The notes beneath the pieces were generated by a model, which was given only the letters and a program-made list of their open reading frames with translations, searched no databases and was not told where the DNA came from. From the NCBI GenBank assembly GCA_031551515.1, contig JAVBNL010000001.1:186001-250000 (forward strand): a stretch of DNA of 64,000 nt, read 5' to 3'. This document shows, piece after piece, positions 51,019 through 59,285 of this stretch; position 1 is the stretch's first letter; each line of letters begins with the position of its first letter. A program made the position numbers and the translations under genes. This DNA comes from FLUQ01 sp031551515. GTDB lineage: Bacteria > Desulfobacterota > Desulfovibrionia > Desulfovibrionales > Desulfovibrionaceae.

Positions 51019-52021
51019 TATTCCCTTTCTGCTGATTCTCATCGTTCTCGCGGCTCTGGCCTTTGACTTCACCAACGGCGCGCACGACTGCGCCAACGCC
51101 ATCGCATCCGTGGTTTCCACAAAAGTGCTCACGCCGCGCACGGCCGTCACCATGGCCGCGGCCCTCAATTTGCTGGGAGCCCTTATGGGCACGGAAGTCG
51201 CGCTGACCCTGGGCAGCGGCATCGTGCGGCCCGAAATAGTCACCGGCAGCCACATTTTAGTGCTCGCGGCGCTCTTCGGCGCCATCGCCTGGAATACTAT
51301 CACCTGGTATTTCGGCATCCCTTCTTCTTCTTCGCACGCGCTGATCGGCGGGCTGATGGGCGCGGCCTTCGCCTATGCCGGAACGGATGCTCTGAACGGC
51401 CTCTCCATCGTGAAAAAGGTGATCCTGCCCCTGCTCATTTCGCCTCTGGCCGGTTTTGCCGTGGGTTTTGCGCTGATGACGCTCGTCAGCATCGTGTTCT
51501 TCAAGATGCGCCGGCAAAAAGTGACCCGCGTTTTTTCACGCCTTCAGATATGCTCGTCGGCTTTCATGGCTCTCAGCCACGGCCTGAACGACGCGCAAAA
51601 AACCATGGGCGTCATCACCCTGGCCCTGCTTATTTTCGGCAAAATCGACGCCGTCCATGTGCCTTTTTGGGTCAAGCTGTCCTGCGCTTTGGCCATGGCC
51701 GCGGGCACGGGTGTCGGCGGCTGGAAAATAGTAAAAACCATGGGCAACAAAATTTTCAAGCTTGAGCCGGTGCACGGCGTTTCCGCGGAAACGTCTTCCG
51801 CCCTGGTTATCGGCTGCGCCTCGCTGATCGGTGCGCCCATCAGCACGACGCACACCATCACCGCCTGCATTTTTGGAGTCGGCTCCACCAAACGCCTCTC
51901 GGCGGTGCGCTGGGGCATCGCCGGCAACCTGATCATCGCCTGGGTGCTGACCATACCGGCTTCCGCCCTGGTGGGCGCCGTCAGCTTCTACATTCTGGAT
52001 ATTCTTTTCAACGGCTTCTAA
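51011..52021 (+). CDS. pit: Inorganic phosphate transporter (PiT family)
   Basis: A 336-residue membrane protein of about ten helices with inverted-repeat signatures: 'DFTNGAHDCANAIASVVSTKVLTPRTAV' near the N-terminus and 'AFMALSHGLNDAQKTMG' with 'GAPISTTHTITACIFGVGSTKRLSAVRWG' in the second half. PitA-like proteins carry metal-phosphate with protons. It is translationally coupled to the DUF47 gene. Confidence 0.92.
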   Translation: MFDIPFLLILIVLAALAFDFTNGAHDCANAIASVVSTKVLTPRTAVTMAAALNLLGALMGTEVALTLGSGIVRPEIVTGSHILVLAALFGAIAWNTITWYFGIPSSSSHALIGGLMGAAFAYAGTDALNGLSIVKKVILPLLISPLAGFAVGFALMTLVSIVFFKMRRQKVTRVFSRLQICSSAFMALSHGLNDAQKTMGVITLALLIFGKIDAVHVPFWVKLSCALAMAAGTGVGGWKIVKTMGNKIFKLEPVHGVSAETSSALVIGCASLIGAPISTTHTITACIFGVGSTKRLSAVRWGIAGNLIIAWVLTIPASALVGAVSFYILDILFNGF

Positions 52022-52052
52022 CCGATATCCCGTACCGGCCGATAAGACCCGT

Positions 52053-53462
52053 ATGAGCCGCTTGCCCGTCCTTGTCATTCAAATGCAGCGCCTGGGCGAC
52101 CTGGTGCTGACATACCCGCTGCTGGGCTGGCTGGGGCGTCTGTTCCCCGGTCACCCCCTCTGGGTGGTCGGCGAGGAACGCTTTTTCTCGCAATTGATGG
52201 ACCTCTCGCCCCAAGCCGTCTATTTTCCCCACTCCGCCGCGCCCAACCTGCGAACGCAGCAATTTGAGGCCGTCATCAACCTCAGCCACAGGCCGGAAGC
52301 GGCGGAACTCGCCGGGTCGCTGCACTGCGGGCAACTGATCGGCCCCTATCGCACTCCGGACGGCAGCACGCATATCAGGGGCAACTGGCAGCTGTACCGG
52401 GCGTCGCTGACGCACAATAACCGCTATAACCGCTATCACTGGGCGGACATGAACGGCCTGGACCTTGTGCCGCCCAGCCAATTGGCCGCCACAAGCTGGC
52501 CGCTGCCGCGAGAGGTTCGCGTCAGCTCTTCCGCGCATATCGGACTCTTTTTAGGCGCGAGTGAAGCAGACAAGCATCCTGACGCCACCTTTTGGGCCGA
52601 TCTGGCCGCCCGCCTGCTTCAGGCCGGCCATCGGCCCGTGCTGCTCGGCGGCGAGGCGGAAAAACCCCTCGGCTTTGCCGTGGCAAAAGCGTTGCAGGCG
52701 CATCCGCTCAACCTGACCGGGCATTTTTCCATCCGCCAGCTTGCGTCTTTCATTAAAGAACTGGACCTTCTGGTCACGCCTGATACCGGCCCCATGCATA
52801 TCGCCGCCTGGACGGGAACTCCCACGCTCAATCTATCGCTGGGGCCGGTCAACGCTTGGGAAACCGGGCCCTTTTCGCCGGGACACCTGGTGCTGCGCGC
52901 CGCGCTTACCTGCGTGGGGTGCTGGCACTGCTCGCAAAAACGCGTGACCTGCAAAGAACGCCTTAGCGCGAAACGGACCGCCTTTCTGGTGCATGAATAC
53001 GTCGCACACGGGCGGGAAAACCTTTCACGCATCCGCCTGCCGGGGCAGGAACTTTTCGTCACCGCCCGGGACGGGCACGGGCTGTACTGCCTCCATTCCA
53101 TATACGGCAAAACCTTGCCCCGGCATCGCGCCGCCGCGCTGTGGCAGGCCTTTTTCGGCCATCATTTCGGACTGCTGCCGGAGGCAGGCCTGCAGACCGC
53201 CTGGCGTGATTTCACCGCCGCCGGGGGCCGGAACGGGCCGGATCTTATCCGCGCGCTGGCTTTGTTCAGCCGGGAAATGTCCGCGGGACTGCGGGCTAAA
53301 GGCGCGTTGGCCGCCGACCGCCCTGACTTCTGGTCTTCTTTCCCCGCCATTATCCGTCCGCTGACCGGCTATAGCCAGATGCTGCTGCAAAACGAGCTGT
53401 TCGGCAAAACCGCGTTCGCCAAAGTTCTTGGGCTTATCGAAAGCCTCGCCTCACTCCGTTAA
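52053..53462 (+). CDS. Glycosyltransferase family 9 (heptosyltransferase-like)
   Basis: 469 residues, longer than typical GT9 proteins (~350). The GT9 core is seen: 'VLVIQMQRLGDLVLTYPLLGWLGRLFP', 'VLLGGEAEKPLGFAVAKAL', and 'LVTPDTGPMHIAAWTGTPTLNLSLGPVNAWETGPF'. A Cys-rich 'LTCVGCWHCSQKRVTC' follows, then a ~150-residue C-terminal extension of unknown role. The heptosyl donor is consistent with gmhA at 19180. It stands directly before the flagellar genes, and Desulfovibrio-like loci often have it here. LPS or flagellin glycosylation are both possible. Confidence 0.82.
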   Translation: MSRLPVLVIQMQRLGDLVLTYPLLGWLGRLFPGHPLWVVGEERFFSQLMDLSPQAVYFPHSAAPNLRTQQFEAVINLSHRPEAAELAGSLHCGQLIGPYRTPDGSTHIRGNWQLYRASLTHNNRYNRYHWADMNGLDLVPPSQLAATSWPLPREVRVSSSAHIGLFLGASEADKHPDATFWADLAARLLQAGHRPVLLGGEAEKPLGFAVAKALQAHPLNLTGHFSIRQLASFIKELDLLVTPDTGPMHIAAWTGTPTLNLSLGPVNAWETGPFSPGHLVLRAALTCVGCWHCSQKRVTCKERLSAKRTAFLVHEYVAHGRENLSRIRLPGQELFVTARDGHGLYCLHSIYGKTLPRHRAAALWQAFFGHHFGLLPEAGLQTAWRDFTAAGGRNGPDLIRALALFSREMSAGLRAKGALAADRPDFWSSFPAIIRPLTGYSQMLLQNELFGKTAFAKVLGLIESLASLR

Positions 53463-53583
53463 GATCAGAAACAGCCCCCCAAGGGAAAATCCTTCCCCCT
53501 TTTCGTAGCTCTCTTTTCTTCTGAAAAAATATTTAGTCATATTTTACATATAGTTATGTAAAATTTTTCTGCACTTCTCCTGA

Positions 53584-53600
53584 TTGGAACGGTCTTTGTA
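53584..53600 (+). promoter_or_regulatory. Sigma-54-like promoter upstream of fliK
   Basis: TTGGAACGGTCTTTGTA. The -24 GG and the -12 position are 10 nt apart, but the -12 dinucleotide is GT rather than GC. It lies 25 nt before the fliK ATG, leaving a short leader of about 12 nt. Likely start of the fliK-flgD-flgE unit; the gap upstream (53463-53583) is A+T-rich. Confidence 0.5.
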
Positions 53601-53624
53601 TTAAAGCCCGCCAAGGAGATTACC

Positions 53625-55265
53625 ATGCAGTTTTTACCCTATTCGGTCGCGGTCAGCAGCGTTAGCGCCATGGGCGGGGTAGCCGTAAAGAAAGTTTACG
53701 ACGGCGTTACCGGCCAGGCCAACGAATTTCTGAACGCGTTCAACGAGCAGCTCGCCTCCAGCGGCATCACCTCGGTGGTGGACCCGGAAGGCGACTATTC
53801 CACCCCTGCAGGTTTCAGAACCGTCAAGCAGGATACTGGGAACAAACTGGATGAAGAAGACATCGCGACCTTGCGCGCCAGCTTGAAAAAGCGCGGCATA
53901 GACGACGAACAGCTCGCGACGCTTGAAAATATGATGCGTTCCGGCCAGGTGCCCACTCTGGGCAGCATCATCGGAACCTTGTCCGGCCAAAAGCGCCTGA
54001 CAGCGCAGCTCACTGACGACGAACGCCTGCAGCTTACCGGCGCGCTCAAAAAGATGGGCTTTACTGACGACGAAACCGCCGGAATGCTGAAACTGATGGA
54101 CGGCGGCCACGGCTATGAAGCGCTGCAGGCCATCAACATGCGCCTCGGCAAAATGGACAGGGGCCAAACCCTGACCCTGGACCGTAGCGAGATGCAAAGC
54201 CTGATCCGGGGGCTGGAGCTGTCTGACGAAGCTTCCAAAAAAATCGCCGCCATGTTCGGCAAGAACGAGAGCATAACCGCCGACCAAAACGGCATGATGA
54301 GCCTTTTGGCCCAGGCCAACAACGACATGGCCGCCAAAAGGGAAAACCAGAAACTGCTGGCCAAAGAACTGCATGGCGCCATCAACGACGTTTTGAAGAC
54401 CAAGAAGATACGCGAACATGCGGAGTCAACCGTTGACGCGCGCGGCAGCAGACGCTCTGAACGCGCCGAAAAACGCATGGTCGACGACCTGACGGCCAAG
54501 GCCAACGGCCTGGGACCTGAAGCGCTGGCCGAGCGCATCCGCAAGGCGGCCGCCGAAAGCGGCGACACCCCGGAAGAAGGCGACGCGAAACAGTTCAAGG
54601 AACAGGCCGCGAAAAAAGAAGCCCGCGCCCAGGCAGCAGCTCGCCAGGCCAAGACCGACACCCCCGACACCGGGGCAAGCAAGCCTGCGGCCGCGAAAAC
54701 TGAGGGCGCCAGCGCCATGCTGGATAAAATGGCCGTCGCGGGTGAGGTAACCATGCCCCTGAACGGCAGCGCCCAGCCGCAACAGGCTGCGACAGCTGCC
54801 GCCAATTCTCGCCAGGAAATTTATTCCCAAGTGCAGCAAGGCATGCTGCGCCAGCTTTCGAATGGTTCCCATCAGATTACCTTACGCCTCGACCCTGTGG
54901 ACCTGGGGCAGCTGACCGTGATGCTCACCGTGAAAAACGGCGAAGTCAAAGCCCTGATCCGTGCGGAAAACGCCGAAACCACCGCCGCTCTTTCCGAGCA
55001 GATGGCCCAGTTGCGCGCCAGCCTGGAAGAGCAAGGCCTGAAAGTCGCCCAGTTGGATGTGGAAACCCAGCTGCCGCAAAACGCTTTTGACAAGCAGTGG
55101 GAAAACACTGCCCAGTATAATCAGGAACAAGAAATGCGCGAACAGGCCCGTTTTATGCGGCTTGCGCAGATGCGTCGGGATGCCGGCGACACGTTGGCCC
55201 AAGATATGCACAATGAAGGCATGCGGGAAGAAATTGCCGCAACAGGACTGCATATCATCGCCTGA
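53625..55265 (+). CDS. fliK: Flagellar hook-length control protein
   Basis: 546 residues. The N-terminal ~400 are hydrophilic, repetitive and helical. The C-terminal FliK domain is recognisable at 'GSHQITLRLDPVDLGQLTVMLTVKNGEVKALIRAENAETTAAL', ending near '...LDVETQLPQNAFDKQW'. FliK is exported and measures hook length, then switches export specificity. AAGGAG lies 6 nt before the ATG. It precedes flgD and flgE as expected. Residues about 300-350 are rich in Lys, Glu and Ala. Confidence 0.85.
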   Translation: MQFLPYSVAVSSVSAMGGVAVKKVYDGVTGQANEFLNAFNEQLASSGITSVVDPEGDYSTPAGFRTVKQDTGNKLDEEDIATLRASLKKRGIDDEQLATLENMMRSGQVPTLGSIIGTLSGQKRLTAQLTDDERLQLTGALKKMGFTDDETAGMLKLMDGGHGYEALQAINMRLGKMDRGQTLTLDRSEMQSLIRGLELSDEASKKIAAMFGKNESITADQNGMMSLLAQANNDMAAKRENQKLLAKELHGAINDVLKTKKIREHAESTVDARGSRRSERAEKRMVDDLTAKANGLGPEALAERIRKAAAESGDTPEEGDAKQFKEQAAKKEARAQAAARQAKTDTPDTGASKPAAAKTEGASAMLDKMAVAGEVTMPLNGSAQPQQAATAAANSRQEIYSQVQQGMLRQLSNGSHQITLRLDPVDLGQLTVMLTVKNGEVKALIRAENAETTAALSEQMAQLRASLEEQGLKVAQLDVETQLPQNAFDKQWENTAQYNQEQEMREQARFMRLAQMRRDAGDTLAQDMHNEGMREEIAATGLHIIA

Positions 55266-55293
55266 GGACTGACCTCGGGACAGGGAGAACATC

Positions 55294-56319
55294 ATGGCTA
55301 ACGTGGCGACAACCAGCATACTCGGCAAGGCCGAAACGGATTTTTCCAAAGCCGTTGCGGGCAGCGACCGCCTCGCCGCCGACAAGGAAACGTTCCTGAA
55401 GCTGCTTGTGGCTCAGCTGACCCACCAGGATCCGCTGAACCCCACGGAAGACAAGGAGTTCATTACCCAGCTGGCCCAGTTCACCAGCCTGGAACAGTTG
55501 CAGAGCATCAACGCGGGTGTGGAAACCCTGAACACGACCATGAACCAGGGCCAGATGATCAGCGCCACCAGCTTCATCGGCAAAAGCATCCTGGGCAACG
55601 GCAGCCAGATCACCAAGCTCAGCGACGACACGCAGATCGGCACCACGCCCATTTTGTACACCCTCGATTCCGGCGCGGCCAAGGGCCAGGTCAACATTTT
55701 CGACACAAACGGCAACCTGGTCTACAGCGAGAACATTCCGGCGGTCAACGCGGGCACCTACTCCTACACCGGTTGGAAAGGATATAACAGCGCGGGCAAA
55801 GAAGTGCCCGACGGCGTGTATACGGCGGTCTTCACTTTTCAGGACGCCAACGACAAGGCCGTCATGCCCAAGACCCAATGCGTGGGCAAGGTCGTCGGGG
55901 TCGAAAACAGCGACGGCACCTACAAGCTGGTGCTGGCCGACGGCCGAACGGTCAAGTTCACCGACGTGAACGAAGTGTACGAAGGCACTTCCACCAGCAC
56001 GAAGACGTACACCCCTGAAGAGCAAGCCTCGGAATACGCCGCTCTGGCCCTGGAATACCAGGGGGCGGCCGAAGCCCAACTGGCCAAAGCCCAGGCGGCC
56101 ACGACCAAAACGGAAGCGGAAACAGCCGCCACAAACGCGGCGGCGGCGGCAAAGAGCGCCAAAGAAGCGGCGGAAGCGGCTCAGAAAGTAGCGGACAACG
56201 CCAGCACGGCCAGCGCGCGCTCGGCGGCCAAAGCCAGCGCCTCAAAAGCGGCGGCGGCGGCGACGGATGCGCAGGCGGCGGCGGATGCGGCAAAAGCCAG
56301 AGCCGAAGCCTTCGCCTAG
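55294..56319 (+). CDS. flgD: Flagellar hook capping protein with long Ala-rich tail
   Basis: 341 residues; the FlgD part is residues 1 to about 240. 'KETFLKLLVAQLTHQDPLNPTEDKEFITQLAQFTSLEQL' is the N-terminal signature, and 'YSYTGWKGYNSAGKEVPDGVYT' belongs to the Ig/tudor-like part. Residues about 245-341 are an extra, Ala/Lys/Glu-rich coiled-coil-like tail ('AAAKSAKEAAEAAQKVADNAST...'). Ordinary FlgD proteins are roughly 220-240 residues. FlgD caps the growing hook while FlgE assembles. AGGGAG precedes the ATG; fliK lies 28 bp upstream. Confidence 0.9.
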   Translation: MANVATTSILGKAETDFSKAVAGSDRLAADKETFLKLLVAQLTHQDPLNPTEDKEFITQLAQFTSLEQLQSINAGVETLNTTMNQGQMISATSFIGKSILGNGSQITKLSDDTQIGTTPILYTLDSGAAKGQVNIFDTNGNLVYSENIPAVNAGTYSYTGWKGYNSAGKEVPDGVYTAVFTFQDANDKAVMPKTQCVGKVVGVENSDGTYKLVLADGRTVKFTDVNEVYEGTSTSTKTYTPEEQASEYAALALEYQGAAEAQLAKAQAATTKTEAETAATNAAAAAKSAKEAAEAAQKVADNASTASARSAAKASASKAAAAATDAQAAADAAKARAEAFA

Positions 56320-56361
56320 GTAAAAGAAACCGCGAACCCTTACGGGAATCGCAACAACTAT

Positions 56362-56384
56362 AAAAAAACCGGCGCAAAAGCGCC
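56362..56384 (-). terminator. Minus-strand terminator between flgD and flgE
   Basis: On the minus strand GGCGC-TTTT-GCGCC is followed by GG and a run of seven T, a canonical intrinsic terminator. On the plus strand only an A-tract precedes the hairpin, so flgD-flgE transcription would not stop here. No minus-strand gene is apparent nearby. Confidence 0.6.
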
Positions 56385-56438
56385 ACCCCCGGCCCGACTA
56401 TCATGTGCGGATGCGGACCGGAAAACAGGAGGTCGATC

Positions 56439-58124
56439 ATGTCTCTTAGCGCAAGTATGTGGACCAGCGTCACAGGTTTGCTCGTTCACGGCGAAAAAAT
56501 GAACGTTGTGGGCAACAACATCGCCAACGTGAACACCGTTGCCTTTAAAGGCAGCCGCATGGATTTCGAAGATTTCGTCAACCAGGACGTCTATTCCGCC
56601 GCCGGTCCCACCCAGGTCGGGCGCGGGGTGTCCATCGGGGCCATTTACGGCAACTTTGCCCAAGGTTCCATGGAAACGTCCACCGACCCCACCGACATCG
56701 CCATTTCCGGCAAGGGCTTCTTCAAAGTGAAGCCCAAAGATTCCAACGCCGAATACTATACCCGGGCAGGCAACTTCCGCTTTGACGCGGACGGCTACCT
56801 GGTCGACCCGCACGGCTATGTGCTGCAAGGCTGGCAGATTCAACGCGCCAAGCCTTCACTGGCCTCCGCCGGCACAACCACGGGTTCGGGCAGCACGACC
56901 ACCAGCAGCATCAACCTGAAAGGCAGCGGCGTGCCCATTGACGTCAAGCTGGACGGTTTTACCTGCGAACCCAGGCATACCAACAACATGACCCTGGCCC
57001 TGAACCTGAATGCTTCCACCGGCGGTGACAAGAGCAGCAGCACCACCAACCCCTTTTTCGCCCTGTTCGAAACCTGGGACGCCACCAACCTGGACGCCCC
57101 GGCCCTGGGCGAGAACGCCTATGCCTATCAGCAAACCATGACTGTGTTTGACGAAGGCGGCACGGCCCACAAGGTCACCATTTATTTCGATCAGGTACGC
57201 GACAACATCACCGGCACCAACAGCGCCGAGCGCTATTGGGAATACATGGTGACCATAGACCCGGCCGAAGACGTACGCGATTTCGCCGTTCCCCCGGCCA
57301 CAGGCGACACTATGGCCGCTGCCAAGCGCGGAATTTTGATGACCGGCACCATGACCTTTGACGCCTCCGGCCAGTTCAAAGACATGAGCGCCTATGTGCC
57401 CACCGGCGGGAATGAAGCCGATCTCAGTACCTGGACGCCGGCCCCCATATCCAGCAACGGTTACCCCATGTTCTGCCCCAACTTTTCCGGCCGGCCCGGC
57501 GCCAGTTCTTCCTGGCAGTTGCCCATGCCGTCCACGACTCTGTCTCCGGACGCCGAACCGTACCTCATCGAACTGAACCTTGGCATGCGCAACAAAACCT
57601 CCGCCTGGACCGCCCCCCAGGGCGCGGGCGCGTCAGCGGGCGATGTGGGCGTGGCCACGGCCAACCTGCGCGGCTTCGGCGCCAACGGCGAAGTGCAGAG
57701 CACGACTACGGTCAGTTTTCAAGACCCCTCGGCCTCGCTGTTTGAAAAGCAGGACGGATACACCTTCGGGTATCTCTCCACCGTGTACGTGGATCGTGAC
57801 GGCATCCTGTACGGCAAGTACTCCAACGGCCAAAGCCTGGCCCTGTACCAGATCACCATGTACGACTTCCCCAGCAAACACAACTTGCGCCGGGAAGGGG
57901 GGAACCTGTTCAGCGCCACAAAGGATTCCGGCGACGTGGTCTCCGGCCCGGCCAACAGCGCAGGCTTCGGCAGCGTGTACGGCAACTCGCTTGAGCAGTC
58001 CAACGTGGACCTGGCAACGGAATTCGTGCAGATGATCGTGACCCAGCGCGGGTTCCAGGCCAACTCCAAATCCATAACCACTGTGGACACCATGCTGGAA
58101 ACAGTTATCGGCATGAAGCGGTAA
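56439..58124 (+). CDS. flgE: Flagellar hook protein
   Basis: A 561-residue hook subunit exported by the flagellar apparatus. The N-terminal 'GLLVHGEKMNVVGNNIANVNTVAFKGSRMDFEDF' and C-terminal 'LEQSNVDLATEFVQMIVTQRGFQANSKSITTVDTMLETVI' form the conserved D0 helices. 'TDIAISGKGFFKVK' lies in D1, and 'GTAHKVTIYFDQV' in the variable middle. I chose the ATG at 56439, 6 nt after AGGAGG. It ends in a hairpin at 58134 and a terminator at 58237. Confidence 0.93.
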   Translation: MSLSASMWTSVTGLLVHGEKMNVVGNNIANVNTVAFKGSRMDFEDFVNQDVYSAAGPTQVGRGVSIGAIYGNFAQGSMETSTDPTDIAISGKGFFKVKPKDSNAEYYTRAGNFRFDADGYLVDPHGYVLQGWQIQRAKPSLASAGTTTGSGSTTTSSINLKGSGVPIDVKLDGFTCEPRHTNNMTLALNLNASTGGDKSSSTTNPFFALFETWDATNLDAPALGENAYAYQQTMTVFDEGGTAHKVTIYFDQVRDNITGTNSAERYWEYMVTIDPAEDVRDFAVPPATGDTMAAAKRGILMTGTMTFDASGQFKDMSAYVPTGGNEADLSTWTPAPISSNGYPMFCPNFSGRPGASSSWQLPMPSTTLSPDAEPYLIELNLGMRNKTSAWTAPQGAGASAGDVGVATANLRGFGANGEVQSTTTVSFQDPSASLFEKQDGYTFGYLSTVYVDRDGILYGKYSNGQSLALYQITMYDFPSKHNLRREGGNLFSATKDSGDVVSGPANSAGFGSVYGNSLEQSNVDLATEFVQMIVTQRGFQANSKSITTVDTMLETVIGMKR

Positions 58125-58133
58125 GGAATAAAC

Positions 58134-58158
58134 GCGGGAGGAAAAATTTTCCTCCCGC
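58134..58158. terminator. Perfect palindrome after flgE
   Basis: A 12-bp inverted repeat, GCGGGAGGAAAA (58134-58145) with TTTTCCTCCCGC (58147-58158) around one base, 9 nt after the flgE stop. It can act as a terminator in both directions through its A/T part. Confidence 0.6.
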
Positions 58159-58236
58159 ACAAAAGCACAGGGATTGTGATCGACAGGCGCATAGGATGTG
58201 CGCCGGGGGGCGGAAGCCGCACCTCCCGCCTCTCAG

Positions 58237-58277
58237 AAAAGCCTCTGCCAGACAGGAAGTCACGGCAGGGGCTTTTT
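58237..58277 (+). terminator. Intrinsic terminator of the flagellar unit
   Basis: AAAAGCCTCTGCC (58237-58249) pairs with GGCAGGGGC plus TTTT (58264-58276), a 13-bp stem with one G-T pair, followed by T at 58277. This 333-bp gap (58125-58457) holds it, the palindrome at 58134 and the promoter at 58331, and no gene. Confidence 0.7.
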
Positions 58278-58330
58278 GGCGTCCGCCGCGGCGGCGCGTA
58301 TTATATATGTAACAAATAGCGCATCCGATC

Positions 58331-58358
58331 TTGTCAAAACATCTACAAGATGTACTAT
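58331..58358 (+). promoter_or_regulatory. Candidate promoter with internal palindrome
   Basis: TTGTCA (58331-58336), a 16-nt spacer and TACTAT (58353-58358) form a sigma-70-like promoter for the lipoprotein gene. The spacer contains a perfect palindrome, ACATCT-ACA-AGATGT (58339-58353), which would place a repressor between -35 and -10. Confidence 0.45.
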
Positions 58359-58457
58359 TAAGTTTAAGACCGGGCACGGCCAGATATGACCGCCTCGCCC
58401 GCCATGCGGCGGCGATGACAAACAAACCCGGCGGATCCGCTTCTCAAGGAGGCGACC

Positions 58458-59189
58458 ATGCGTTTACGTTCCTTATTCGCGTCGGCCCTCGTCCTGGTTG
58501 CGCTCTTTACGCTTACCGCGTGCGGCGGCGCTACCCATACCCCCTTTACCGGGTCCATGACCAAAATTGACACCGACGCCGTGAACAACGGCGACAAAAG
58601 CCTGGTGATGCTGCGGGTCTCAACCACCTGGGGCAGCCCGGCTGAAACCCAGTGGCGGCACGTGCCTACGGGCGAAATCTATAAGATCAGTTCGCAGTTC
58701 AACGCCACGACCCAAGAAGTGGCCAAAGAATACGACATGGTCACCCTGCCTCCGGGCCAATATGTGCTGGTGTATGTCATGTATTCCAGCGGCACCGGTT
58801 CCGCATGGCCCACTTCGCCCTTTGACATAGACCCCAGCCTGTCCAAGGTTTCGCCCCTGGGCCAGGTAAACCTTAAGCAGAGCGGCGATTCGGGTGTGAC
58901 CATCTCGCAATTGCGCAGCACCGGCGTCGGCCGTGACGGCAAAACGCCGCTGATCGCATCGTTCAATCTGCTGCCCGGCAAGGCCGTGTACCTCGGCGAC
59001 ATGACCATCAGCTTTGCCATTCAGGGCAAGCAGCAACTGCCCGGCTATTACCCGGCGGGCACAGTCGCCTGGTCCGTGAAGAACGAACTGGAACAGGCCC
59101 GCCTGCAACTGGGCAAAGAAGATACCGGCCTTGCGACCAAGCTTGAACACGGGCAGATCACCCGCGGCACCCTGGCCCGCCGGTTGTAA
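58458..59189 (+). CDS. Predicted lipoprotein of unknown function
   Basis: 243 residues. The signal peptide ends with the lipobox 'LTAC' (Cys at about residue 22). The mature part is beta-rich: 'LVMLRVSTTWGSPAETQWRHVPTGEIYKISSQF', 'LPPGQYVLVYVMYSS' and 'LLPGKAVYLGDMTISF', a pattern like periplasmic lectin-type or DUF domains. The C-terminal part is helical and charged ('NELEQARLQLGKEDTGLATKLEHGQI'). AAGGAGG precedes the ATG by 5 nt. It stands as a single gene with a promoter and repeat-bounded end. Confidence 0.62.
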   Translation: MRLRSLFASALVLVALFTLTACGGATHTPFTGSMTKIDTDAVNNGDKSLVMLRVSTTWGSPAETQWRHVPTGEIYKISSQFNATTQEVAKEYDMVTLPPGQYVLVYVMYSSGTGSAWPTSPFDIDPSLSKVSPLGQVNLKQSGDSGVTISQLRSTGVGRDGKTPLIASFNLLPGKAVYLGDMTISFAIQGKQQLPGYYPAGTVAWSVKNELEQARLQLGKEDTGLATKLEHGQITRGTLARRL

Positions 59190-59199
59190 CACGAAACGC

Positions 59200-59276
59200 C
59201 CTGAGGGGGCGCTGCCCCCTCAGACACCCCCGCAAGGAGTCTGAGACCCCTTGACGGGGCACGGGGCAGAGCCCCG
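59200..59276. repeat. Multi-hairpin intergenic repeat, copy 3
   Basis: CTGAGGGGGC-GCT-GCCCCCTCAG lies at 59201-59223, then the family core CAAGGAGTCT-G-AGACCCCTTG at 59233-59253 (one mismatch), and CGGGGC-AGA-GCCCCG at 59262-59276. It fills the gap between two convergent genes and could serve as their shared terminator. Confidence 0.7.
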
Positions 59277-59285
59277 ATCTCGCGG

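Noticed and set aside
52038..52045. GCCGATAA just before the GT9 gene, as a sigma-28 -10 box
   Set aside because: It ends 7 nt from the start codon, so transcripts would be leaderless, and the upstream TAAC half is weak.
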